From Cinnamomum chago (taxonomy: Eukaryota > Streptophyta > Magnoliopsida > Laurales > Lauraceae), in the NCBI GenBank assembly GCA_038049695.1, contig CP142460.1:23315001-23379000 (forward strand): a DNA stretch of 64,000 bases, in the 5' to 3' direction. Within the stretch, counting starts at the first letter, position 1; each line of letters starts with the position of its first letter. The notes under the pieces were generated by a model. That model did not search any database, was not told the DNA's origin, and saw only the letters and a list, made by a program, of their open reading frames with translations. The translations under genes were made by a program, and so were the position numbers. Below, one piece after another: positions 1 to 10,483 of this stretch.

Positions 1-1839
1 CATGTAGGCTCAGGGAGTGCAAGTGGAATGAGAAACAAGAAGAAGCGAAGAAGGAAATGCAACAATCTGAACCGAACTGCATTTCCCGTGCAGTTTTGGT
101 CAGCCGTCGGTCGGCTGGCGGCTAGCCGAAATCCTCATTTCGATTAACCGCGAGCTGGCCGAGCTCGGCGGTTCCCTTTCCAGAAGCTGACATTTCGGCA
201 GTGTGTATCGGTCAGCTGGTCGGTTAGCAAGCGGCTAGCCGCCATACCCCATGTCGGCTAACCGCTGGCCAACCGCGCATTTTTCGGTTCCTTTTCCCGA
301 GAGCCACATTTCAAACTGGGTTTCCGCGGTCAGCCCTACGGTCAGCTTACGGCTAACCGCCAAGTCTCAGTTCGGCTAACCGTAAGCTAACCGCAGTTAG
401 TTCGGTTTCTTTCCTAGAAGGCTGCGTTGGACCTGGACTTCCAGCGGTCAGCCTGTCGATCAGCTGTCGGCTAGCTGACCGCGAGGTGACCGAAATTGAC
501 AAATTTCCTGTTTTGAAGAGTTTTTGCAAGAATGAAAACTAGAACATGTTAAGTGGCCTTTAGCCTGATATTATGCACTCGAAACCCGAGATGTCCTTGA
601 ACTTCTAGGGCACCAATTCTGTTTTAATTCCAACATCTGGGCTTCGGTTGCACAGCGACCAACCAAAGGTCCTTGCATGAGCTTGATAGGCTTTGTATTC
701 GTACTTTGGTTTCGATATAATGAATATCATCATGTACTCGTTTTGAAGTTTAAGTACAAGCTCGTTTTGATGATGTATTTCAAGAAAAAGGGGATCACTT
801 CCTAAGCGTGTTATGCATATTAATTATGCCCTTGCTAGTCGTGTTCATCGTGTTTGATAAGTGATTTCCCCCTTTTTATCTCGACCTGTTTTGATAGTAT
901 TTCGCGTGTTTTGTGCATTCATGAATTAAGTAACACCACTGAGCTTGGACTGCCCTTTCAGTTTGATCCACTGTCTGGGGGTCCTTAAACATGTGGACTG
1001 TTTGCAGACTGGTCGTGTACTTATTACACATCGTGCGTGTCCGGTTCCGCGACCGGAATTCCTGTCTTTGTGGGAAATCGTGTCGTGCTTATATTATGTA
1101 TATCGTGCTTGTCGTGCGTGCTTGCTCTTTTCATTATATAAATGATAGAGAAAGGATGGGCTCTTTGTGGATGATAACTATTCATGATATATTACGTACT
1201 CATGCTAGTTTGTTTTAGTTTCTCAGTCATTAAGGTATTTCAAGTCAAGAATTGCTTATATGTTTTCTAAAACGTTATTGTTCATGCAATGCTCCTAAAT
1301 TGATTACCTGTCAAACCGTTGTGTTTGACCCTTGTTCGTTGGTGCCCAGGTGCAAGAGACGTTACCTTTGAGGAGGAGCTTCAGGAGGAGGCTTGTGAGC
1401 CAACCCCTGTGAGAGAGTGGCAGCCCGACGATGTCATTTAGACGTCGGGCGGGTCCTTGAGTCTCGTCATCTTTTTGTTGGGGTTTCTTTTGATTATTTC
1501 GGAGAATTGTATTGGCCTCTGTTGGCCTCTTATGGATTGTACCTAAAACTTAACTTACTTTTGTGTTAGTCTCATAACTTGAATTCTAATGGAAATGCCA
1601 TGTTAGCTTCTTTCTTTGATACATATGTCTTGTGATTATTTGTTATGACACTTAAATATTTTGTTGGTGCTCATCTTGATGTGTTTTGCTACACGCTTCC
1701 GTATATTTGATCGTGTGAGTCAGATTCTGCGTGTCTTTGGGAATCCTCACCGTGGGAACCTGTGGGAAAACAATAAACATAAACTATCTTAACAATCGAC
1801 TTGTCGCGGGCCCAGGGGATCCGTTCCGGGGTTGCGACA
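1..1839 (+). repeat. left (5') LTR, 3' part only
   Basis: The stretch aligns base for base with 7820-9688 apart from scattered transitions and one 30-bp gap, and ends in CA at 1839 directly before the primer site. Small open frames at 945-1218 recur at the same LTR positions on the right and are LTR sequence, not genes. A TATATAAA box lies at about 1134-1141. Confidence 0.95.
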
Positions 1840-1843
1840 GGAC

Positions 1844-1855
1844 TGGTATCAGAGC
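1844..1855 (+). other. primer binding site, initiator tRNA-Met type
   Basis: TGGTATCAGAGC lies four bases after the LTR end. This is the complement of the 3' end of plant initiator methionine tRNA and primes minus-strand DNA synthesis in most chromoviruses. Confidence 0.93.
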
Positions 1856-1985
1856 GGGACATGTTTCAGGCACTTAAAAGAAACTAGAACGGTCTTATTA
1901 ATGTGGCGAGGATTCGTGAGTTCGATAGATTCGTTGGTATAAGACCTTAGAAACCCTTGTACCATGATTATCGTGCACTAACTCA

Positions 1986-3200
1986 TTGTTTTACAACAAT
2001 ATGCCTCCAAGAAAAGCTCCAAATCATCATGCTTCAGGCAGTAACCAGAATGAGTCAGATGCATCTGAGACACCTACAGCCACACAGTTTCAGGAACTTA
2101 TGCAAGCCATGATAGCACAGCAAAGACAGGCCAATGAGAACCAAGCCAGATTTCAAGAACAGTTAGCTAAGAAGGATGATGAAATGGCACAAGTTCAAAG
2201 GCAGTTGTTAGAAGTGCTTCAGAACAGAAATGTAGCACCACCCGTGGGTCCACAGAAATGTAGCACCACCCGTGGGATCCTGACCCTAATGCTCTATTTG
2301 AGAAGTTTAGGAAGAGAGCACCGAAGGAATTTTCGGGCAATGAGGACCCATTGGTGGCAGATGATTGGCTAGTCAATACCGAAAAGATCTTTGATGTCTC
2401 CATGTGCACGGGTATACAGAAGGTCAACCTCACAACTTCACTATTCTACGGGCTTGCAGACCGGTGGTGGCAAACAGTCAAGGACCCATATGCAGTGATG
2501 GCTGACGAGGATGCATGGGCAGTATTCAAGACACAGTTTCAGGATAAATATATTCCCTCTCATGTCAAGAGGCAGAAGGCTATTGAGTTTCAGCAGCTTA
2601 AGCAAGGTAACATGACGGTGCTAGATTATGTCACCAAGTTTGAAAGATTGGCTAGATATGCTACCGAGTTGATTGACACTGAGAGAAAGAAGATAACTAA
2701 GTTTTTGGAAGGGTTGAACCCGATCATCATGAGAGATGTCATAGGAGTAGTTCCTCCAGCCACATATGACGAGGCAGTCAAGCGGGCTTATACTTTTGAA
2801 GATATTAACAACATGATTGTTCAGGACAGGAAGCAACACTATCAGCAGCAGAATCAGAGGCAACAGCAGAGCAAGAAGCCAAGGCAAGAACAAGTCCAAG
2901 TGAGGCAAGGGTGTGGACATTGTGGTAAGAATCATGAAACCCACGAATGCCGTAAGGCCATGGGTGCCTGTTTCAAGTGTGGGGCTATGAACCATGCAAT
3001 CAAGGATTGCCCACTACTTCAGAACCAAGGGAACAGAAACTAGCAGCAGAGACAAGTAGCTCCTCAGAACCAAGCACCAGGGCAGAATCAGATTAGACCA
3101 CCTCAGCAGCAGCAGCAGGCTAGGCAACCAGCACAGAATCAGAATGCTCATCCTCCGCAGCAGAACATACATGGCCAAGGAAGGCAGAACCAAGTACCAA
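1986..3200 (+). pseudogene. Tekay gag region (broken)
   Basis: This codes for the nucleocapsid/capsid polyprotein of the element. A glutamine-rich, probably coiled N-terminus (QELMQAMIAQQRQ) is followed by the retrotransposon gag domain (around 2350-2790, with ADRWWQTVKDP and FQQLKQGNMTVLDY) and then cysteine/histidine knuckles near 2910-3010, of which CFKCGAMNHAIKDC is a canonical CCHC. A Q/N-rich linker runs to the pol region. The frame is interrupted, so no intact Gag is made. In this family Gag and Pol are normally translated as one polyprotein. Confidence 0.88.
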
Positions 3201-3211
3201 ACAGACTACAG

Positions 3212-6200
3212 ATGCATGGACGTTTGTATTATCTCAACCGTGCAGATGCTGAAGCTGCAGGAGACGTTGTAGAAGGTAAACTTCTTGTTTGTGGGGTAGA
3301 AGCCCAGATTTTATTTGATCCTGGATCCACACATTCCTTTGCATCTCCTAGTTTTGCTAAGATGATTGATGCACCATGTAGTGAGTTGGATTATATTTTA
3401 GTAGTGACCACTCCAGTAGGAAAACAAGTTGTGTGTAGAACCCATTACCCTAGTTGTATAGTTTTGTTAGGAGATGTTAATTTACCGGCCAACCTCATAG
3501 TTTTGGACATGCATGATTTTGATGTCATATTAGGCATGGATTGGTTAGAAGCATATCATGCCACCATGGATTGTTTTAGTAAGACCATCACATTCAGATT
3601 CCAAGGACCACAGGCAGAATTGATATTTCAGGGGAACAGGAGGAAAACTCAGGTAGGGTTTATTTCAGTTTTGAAGGCAAGCAGATTAGTGCAGAGTGGG
3701 TGTCAGGCGTTTATTGCGTTTATCACGGAGGATAAACAGTCCCAAGGGGTGGAGGATATCCCCATTGTGTGTGAATTTCCGGATGTTTTTCCAGAAGAAA
3801 TCCCGGGTTTACCACCAATTAGAGAAGTTGAGTTCACAATTGAGCTCCTTCCAGGGACAGCTCCGATCTCGATTGCACCATATAGGATGGCTCCAGCAGA
3901 AATGGGTGAGCTAAAGCTCCAATTGCAAGAATTGTTGAGCAAAGGCTTTATTAGGCCAAGTGTTTCACCGTGGGGAGCACTGGTGTTGTTTGTGAAAAAG
4001 AAGGATGGGAGTTTGAGAATGTGCATTGACTATAGGAAGTTGAACCATGTGATCGTGAAGAACAAGTATCCGTTGCCAAGGATAGATGAATTGTTTGACC
4101 AATTGCAAGGAGCAACCTATTTTTCCAAGATAGACTTGAGGTCAGGGCACCATCAGTTGAGAGTTAGAGACTCAGATGTTCAGAAGACAGCCTTTAGAAC
4201 AAGATATGGGCACTATGAGTTCTTAGTGATGCCCTTTGGTTTGACAGATGCACCCGCAATCTTTATGGCTCTGATGAACAAGGTCTTTGCAGCCTATTTG
4301 GATCACTCCACAGTAGTATTCATTGATGATGTCCTTGTGTATTCCAAGAGTAAGAAGGAGCATGAAGAACATTTGAGGACAGCGTTGAAGCTCTTGAGGG
4401 ACAACCAGTTATATGCAAAACTCAGTAAGTGCGAATTCTAGTTAGAGCAAGTTGCTTTTCTAGGCCACATCATCTCCAGAGAAGGTTTAGCAGTTGATCC
4501 AGCTAAGATAGAGGCAGTTGTTAGTTGGGTGAGGCCAAGCAGTGTGACAGAAATTAGAAGCTTTTTGGGGATAGCAGGCTACTACAGAAGATTTGTCCAA
4601 GGTTTTTCGTCCATTGCAGCCCCGTTGACAAAATTGACTAGGAAGAATGTCCCATTTGTGTGGACTGATCAGTGTGAAACCAGTTTTCAAGAGTTGAAAG
4701 GAAGGTTTACCACCACCCCAATCCTTACATTACCATCGGGCAATGACGGATTTATCGTTTACACAGATGCTTCGAATGTGGGACTGGGTTGTGTGTTGAT
4801 GCAAGAGGGCAAGGTGATTGCTTATGGCTCGAGACAGTTGAAGGACCACGAGAAGAATTATGCGACTCACGACTTGGAGTTGGCAGCAGTTGTTTTCGCA
4901 TTGAAGATGTGGAGACATTACCTCTACGGAGAGAAATTTGAGGTTCATTCAGATCACAAAAGTTTACAGTATTTGTTCTCGCAGAAGGATTTGAACATGA
5001 GGCAAAGAAGGTGGATGGAGTATATCAAAGATTATGACTTTCCAATCAAGTATCATCCAGGCAAAGTGAATGTGGTAGCTGATGCATTGAGCAGGAAATC
5101 AGTGGTTATGGCCAGTTTGAGAGGAATGAGTGTCTTACAGCAGTTTGAAGAGTTGGGTGTAGAGGTACAAACCCTAAGATTGGGTGCGATGTTAGCAAAC
5201 ATGACAGTATCAGAACCTACCTTCATTCAGAAGGTCAAGGAAAATCAGTTGCAAGACCCAGACTTGGCTAAGATAGTAGAGGTTATTGTAGAACGTCCAG
5301 ATTTTAAGATGGTGAATGGAATATTGTACTTTCATGACCGATTGTGTGTGCCAAATGTGGATGACTTGAAGAGTGAAATAATGAATGAAGCCCACAGCAC
5401 GAGATATTCTATGCATCCAGGTAGCACGAAGATGTACCACAACTTGAAGAATAGATTTTGGTGGAACAACATGAAGAGAGAGATAGCAGCTTTTGTGTCT
5501 CGTTGTCTAACTTGCCAGTTGATTAAGGCAGAGCATCAGAAGCCTCCAGGTTTGTTACAGCCTTTGGAGATTCCGGAGTGGAAATGGGAGCACATTACCA
5601 TGGATTTCGTTTCCGGTTTGCCTAATACCAAGAAGGGAAATAATGCAATTTGGATTATTGTAGATCGTCTGACAAAGTCTGCTCATTTCATTCCGATGAA
5701 GACAGGGAATATGATGCATATGGCACTACTTGCAAAGTTATTTGTTGATGAGATTGTTAGTAAACATGGTCAGCCCGTCTCTATTACTTTAGACAGAGAC
5801 AGTAGGTTTGTTTCAAAGTTTTGGAAGACTCTTCATGAGTCGATGGGTACCAAACTTCAGTTCAGCACAGCTTATCATCCTCAGACCGATGGTCAGTCAG
5901 AAAGGACGATACAGACTCTCGAAGACATGTTGCGTGCTTGTGTATTGGATTTCAAGGTTCAGTGGGATGAGTGCTTACCTCTTTATGAATTTGCTTATAA
6001 CAATAGTTACCACTCGAGCATTGGTATGGCACCTTTCGAGGCACTTTATGGTAGAAGATGCAGAACTCCGGTTTGCTGGGAAGAAGTCGGTGAACGTAGT
6101 TTTCATGGACCGACGATAGTTGGAGAGACAAGTGACAAAGTCAAGTTGATTCAGGAAAGGTTGAAGATCGCTCGAAGTAGACAGAAGAGTTATGCAGATA

Positions 6201-6658
6201 CTCGCCGAAGAGAATTACAGTTTCAGGTGGGTGACAAGGTGTTTTTGAAAGTCTCACCAGCTAGAGGGACTTTGAGGTTTGGACAGAAGGGCAAATTGTC
6301 TAGAAGATTTATTGTTCCGTATGAGATTTTGAGCAATATTGGAGATGTTGCGTATAGACTTGCGTTACCGCCGGAACTCTCCGGGGTGCACAATGTATTT
6401 CATGTTTCTATGCTCAAGAAGTATGTTTCTAGTCCTTCGCACATTCTATAGTATGAGCCATTAGAGATTCGGGAAGATGCCTCGTATGTGGAAAGGCCGA
6501 TCAAGATCATTGACACCAAGGAGCAGGAATTGAGAAACCGGACTATTCATTGGGTCAAGGTACTTTGGAAAAATCACGAGCCAGAGGAAGCCACCTGGGA
6601 ATTGAGAGAGCAAGTGCAGAGGAAGTATCCACAGCTTTTACCAGAGGTAATTATTTGA
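3212..6658 (+). pseudogene. Tekay pol region: protease, RT, RNase H, integrase, chromodomain (broken)
   Basis: Domains in order: aspartic protease with [10 protein letters not shown] near 3317; reverse transcriptase around 3900-4500 with MPFGLTDAP and the active-site [10 protein letters not shown] near 4320; RNase H with [10 protein letters not shown] near 4760; integrase with an HHCC zinc module (5390-5520) and a DDE core including [14 protein letters not shown] near 5600 and [13 protein letters not shown] near 5870; a GPY/F-like segment; and a chromodomain at about 6530-6620 (VKVLWKNHEPEEATWE). Chromodomains of this type direct integration towards marked chromatin. The region is broken at a few points. 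The chromodomain ends about 40 bp before the polypurine tract, leaving almost no 3' untranslated internal DNA. Confidence 0.92.
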
Positions 6659-6682
6659 TTTATTTGGTGGACCAAATATCCT

Positions 6683-6695
6683 AAGGGGTGGAGGA
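6683..6695 (+). other. polypurine tract of the Tekay element
   Basis: AAGGGGTGGAGGA lies directly before the TG that opens the right LTR, the position where plus-strand synthesis is primed. Confidence 0.88.
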
Positions 6696-7914
6696 TGTTA
6701 GACCCCGACCCAGACCAAGTTGATTAGTGTGCGATTAGTATGTGTACAGTCCTAAGTGAGTTTAGTGGTCGTTGGGTTAGAAGTAATTAGTTTAGTCTTG
6801 GACATAGCTTTGGGAATTTTGAGAACGTTTAGTATTAGTCTGACACACTCAGGAAGGCCTGAGTGCCCGTGTAAGCTTGGGTAGATCGTATCGATTTCCG
6901 TGTGATTGTGATTTTGATTTCATTCGAATGATCTTTCTATGTGTTACAACTTTCGTTTTAAGCCCATTCATGTTTGAAGCCCAAAAACCCATGTTTTGTC
7001 CCAAAGAGGGTAAAATTGTCTTTCTTGCACAAATCTGGACACAATTTTTGAGATCTCAAAATCATATCAAAAATATACTTTTTGGAAACTAGATATTTCG
7101 ACGATCGTTTTATCCTTCTTCGTCGTAGTCATCCGAGGCCCACAAGATCGTGTTTTGGTCATTTTAAGTTCAAGTCATATGGGCCCCACTTGCAAGTGCC
7201 TCAAGTTAACTCATCTCTCCCCTCTCTACTCTTTTCATTCACTTTACCAAAATCCTGCAACTCTCTTGACCTAGAGTGTGAAACCCTTCTTTTTCTTCCT
7301 CTTCATTCCTCTTGCATGCTTTAGCTAGAGAGCTCCAAAAAGGATTCCAAAATCATCATCTTCTTCATCTCCATGCAAGCTCTCTATCAATACAAGTTTC
7401 TTGGAGCTTCTTGTGGAACAAGCTCTACATTGTCTTCATTCCTTCTTGTGTGGCCATTTCTAGGTAAGAGCTTCAATCCATACTTTCCATGAAACCTTTT
7501 TTTAGCTCTTAAAGATCTTATTTTTCATTTGGAAAACCCTTTTTGTTCAAATGGTTCTTTGTTTCTATTTTGAGTGAGTTTGTGTAGTTTTCTTGGGTTT
7601 TTGTAGTTCTTTGGATTAGCATAAGTGAAGTGCTTGAGAAGGAGTGTTTTAACATTGGTCAAGGCAAGTAATCTCTATAGGACCTTTTTGCATGTGCATT
7701 TTAAGCTTCATTGTTGTTTAGAAATTTGCATATAAATATGTTTATAAGCTTCATGATCATGTTTTCCTTGGATTGAATATTTGAGTTTGGGAAAAATATG
7801 TGTTTTGTCCCTTGGAGAGCATGTAGGCTCAGGGAGTGCAAGTGGAATGAGAAACAAGAAGAAGCGAAGAAGGAAATGCAACAATCTGAACCGAACTGTA
7901 TTTCCCGTGCAGTT

Positions 7915-8340
7915 TTGGTCAGCCGTCGGTCGGCTGGCGGCTAGCCGAAATCCTCATTTCGGTTAACCGCGAGCTGGCCGAGCTCGGCGGTTCCCTTTCC
8001 AGAAGCTGACATTTCGGCAGTGTGTATCGGTCAGCTGGTCGGTTAGCAAGCGGCTAGCCGCCATACCCCATGTCGGCTAACCGCTGGCCAACCGCGCATT
8101 TGTCGGTTCCTTTTCCCGAGAGCCACATTTCAAACTGGGTTTCCGCGGTCAGCCCTACGGTCAGCTTACGGCTAACCGCCAAGTCTCAGTTCGGCTAACC
8201 GTAAGCTAACCGCAGTCAGTTCAGTTTCTTTCCCAGAGGGCTGTGTTGGACCTGGACTTCCAGCGGTCAGCCTGTCGGTCAGCTGGCGGCTAGCCGCTAG
8301 ACCTTAGTTCGGCTAGCCGACACCTGACCGCGAGGTGACC
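7915..8340 (+). repeat. palindrome cluster inside the Tekay LTR
   Basis: Within about 420 bp there are four perfect copies of CGGCTAGCCG (7938, 8051, 8287, 8310), one of CGGTTAACCG (7960) and many one-off variants (CGGCTAACCG, CGGTTAGC, GGTCAGC). The left LTR has the matching cluster at about 96-490, with a 30-bp loss that removes one palindrome block. Function is not known. Confidence 0.85.
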
Positions 8341-8983
8341 GAAATTGACAAATTTCCTATTTTGAAGAGTTTTTGCAAGAATGAAAACTAGAACATGTTA
8401 AGTGGCCTTTAGCCTAATATTATGCACTCGAAACCCGAGATGTCCTTGAACTTCTGGGGCACCAATTCTATTTTAATTCCAACATCTGGGCTTCGGCTGC
8501 ACAGCGACCAACCAAAGGTCCTTGCATGAGCTTGATAGGCTTTGTATTCGTACTTTGGTTTCGATATAATGAATATCATCGTGTACTCGTTTTGAAGTTT
8601 AAGTACAAGCTCGTTTTGATGATGTGTTTCAAGAAAAAGGGGATCACTTCCTAAGCGTGTTATGCATATTAATTATGCCCTTGCTAGTCGTGTTCATCGT
8701 GTTTGATAAGTGATTTCCCCCTTTTTATCTCGACCTGTTTTGATAGTGTTTTGCGTGTTTTGTGCATTCATGAATTAAGTAACACCACTGAGCTTGGACT
8801 GCCCTTTCAGTTTGATCCACTGTCTGGGGGTCCTTAAACATGTGGACTGTCTGCAGATTGGTCGTGTACTTATTACACATCGTGCGTGTCTGGTTCCACG
8901 GCCGGAATTCCCGTCTTTGTGGGAAATCGTGTCGTGCTTATATTATGTATATCGTGCTTGTCGTGCGTGCTTGCTCTTTTCAT

Positions 8984-8991
8984 TATATAAA
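8984..8991 (+). promoter_or_regulatory. candidate TATA box in the right LTR
   Basis: TATATAAA within a T-rich stretch about 700 bp before the LTR end. It is kept in both LTR copies. A promoter further upstream in this long LTR is also possible, so the assignment is tentative. Confidence 0.45.
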
Positions 8992-9688
8992 TGATAGAGA
9001 AAGGATGAGCTCTTTGTGGATGATAACTATTCATGATATATTACGTACTCATGCTAGTTTGTTTTAGTATCTCAGTCATTAAGGTATTTCAAGTCAAGAA
9101 TTGCTTATATGTTTTCTAAAACGTTATTGTTCATGCAATGCTCCTAAATTGATTACCTGCCAAACCGTTGTGTTTGACCCTTGTTCGTTGGTGCCCAGGT
9201 GTAGGAGACGTTACCTTTGAGGAGGAGCGTCAGGAGGAGGCTTGTGAGCCAACCCCTGTGAGAGAGTGGCAGCCCGACGATGTCATTTAGACGTCGGGCG
9301 GGTCCTTGAGTCTCGTCATCTTTTTGTTGGGATTTCTTTTGATTATTTCGGAGAATTGTATTGGCCTCTGTTGGCCTCTTATGGATTGTACCTAAAACTT
9401 AACTTACTTTTGTGTTAGTCTCATAACTTGAATTCTAATGGAAATGCCATGTTAGCTTCTTTCTTTGATACATATGTCTTGTGATTATTTGTTATGGCAC
9501 TTAAATATTTTGTTGGTGCTCATCTTGATGTGTTTTGCTACACGCTTCTGCATATTTGATCATGTGAGTCAGATTCCGCGTGTCTTTGGGAATCCTCACC
9601 GCGGAAACCTGTGGGAAAACAATAAACATAAACTATCTTAACAATCGACACGTCGCGGGCCCGGGGGATCCGTTCCGGGGTCGCGACA

Positions 9689-9840
9689 CCCTGAACCTCT
9701 AGACATGGACTAGAATTCTATATTCAACCAAACTCTGAAAGTCAGAAGTTGATGAAGCTGCACTAGAAGGTCAAGCACAATTTCAAGAAACAACTCAAAA
9801 TTTTAGAGTAGGTAAAGATCTTAAACTCAAAAGTTAAATA
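9689..9840. other. flank of the Tekay element, unassigned
   Basis: Single-copy-looking AT-rich DNA directly after the LTR. No coding potential or recognisable repeat was seen. The first bases CCCTG would be the target duplication if the left flank, outside the window, matches. Confidence 0.4.
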
Positions 9841-10370
9841 AAATAGAGTAGAATTAACTCGAAGTGAAGTTGCTCAGACATGGGGAGCTAGGACCCACTC
9901 TAACCAGTCTCTAGGGATCCTGTTAAGACAAAGTCTACCCCAAACTCAAAGAACAACTTGCAGAGGTATTCCCCTAAGGTTTTAAAGAAATTAAAGGCCA
10001 TTTGAACCCAGATCTAGCCCAAAGCAGTCCAATATAGGGTTTGTTGGACATGTCAAATTGGGACCCACTTTGATCCACTTCTGAAGGTCAAACCATGGTA
10101 AAAGCTTCCTTGATGCTCAATAACAAGTGCCATAGTGATTTCCCATAGTTTCAAAGCAATTAGAAACCATTTAGACCAAGGTCCAATTCAAGGCAAAAGT
10201 AACCATATATGGAGGCTGAAACTCACATTTGACCAACTTATAAAAGTTAAATGATGGTAAGATCTTTCTCAAAGTCCAAGAACATCTCCAAGAAGGGTTC
10301 CCCAAAGTTTCAAGGCCATTAGAGATCAGTTGGACCCAAAACTCCCATATTGACCTCCTATGTCAGACAA
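9840..10370. repeat. degenerate tandem repeat, about 155-175 bp per unit, at least three units
   Basis: The same order of words recurs: a phrase like TCAAAGAACAACTTGC, then a gap, then TTTCAAGGCCATTAGA, then a TTGGACCCA-like end. Instances of the third phrase lie near 9970, 10146 and 10300. Units are well diverged. They sit directly upstream of a TATA box, so this could be the U3 of an old LTR or a repeat-containing promoter. No coding sequence is seen. Confidence 0.6.
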
Positions 10371-10475
10371 AAGCCAGTTTGGTTGGACATGGGCATGTAG
10401 CTAGTGTTTTTCCGCGCTTTTTTAAATTGTGGCTCCTCGAAATCACTTGGAACTTCGGCAACTGCTCTCTTGGCC

Positions 10476-10483
10476 TATAAATA
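10476..10483 (+). promoter_or_regulatory. TATA box following the 9840-10370 repeat
   Basis: CCTATAAATACACC is a strong plant TATA context, followed by a C/T-rich, gene-leader-like stretch to about 10640. No open reading frame of note follows, so it may be the promoter of an unrecognised LTR or a dead gene. Confidence 0.5.

Larger units (their letters stand above)
1..9688 (+). mobile_element. Ty3/gypsy chromovirus, Tekay (Del) type, left edge cut by window
   Basis: An LTR retrotransposon with gag, then protease, reverse transcriptase, RNase H, integrase and a C-terminal chromodomain, all on the plus strand, followed by a 2993-bp right LTR. The left LTR is visible only from its middle because the window starts inside it; window base 1 matches base 7820 of the right LTR. 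Domain order and chromodomain place it in the chromoviruses, and the roughly 3-kb LTR fits the Tekay/Del lineage. The coding region is broken at about four points, so it is a fossil. LTR copies differ at roughly 43 of about 1840 compared sites by hand count plus one 30-bp indel, suggesting insertion about 1 My ago. The target duplication cannot be checked because the left end is outside the window. Confidence 0.92.
6696..9688 (+). repeat. right (3') LTR of the Tekay element, 2993 bp
   Basis: Starts TGTTAGACCCCGACC and ends GTCGCGACA, with the canonical TG...CA ends. It holds a conserved block (about 6900-7200, with TACTTTTTGGAAACTAGAT) shared with the solo LTR at 46636-50777, a dense cluster of short palindromes at 7915-8340, a TATATAAA box at 8984-8991, and a GC-rich terminus. 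Confidence 0.95.

Noticed and set aside
945-1218. Small open frames that recur at 8794-9067
   Set aside because: They recur only because both lie at the same place in the two LTRs. The codon pattern shows no protein-like bias and no motif is present.
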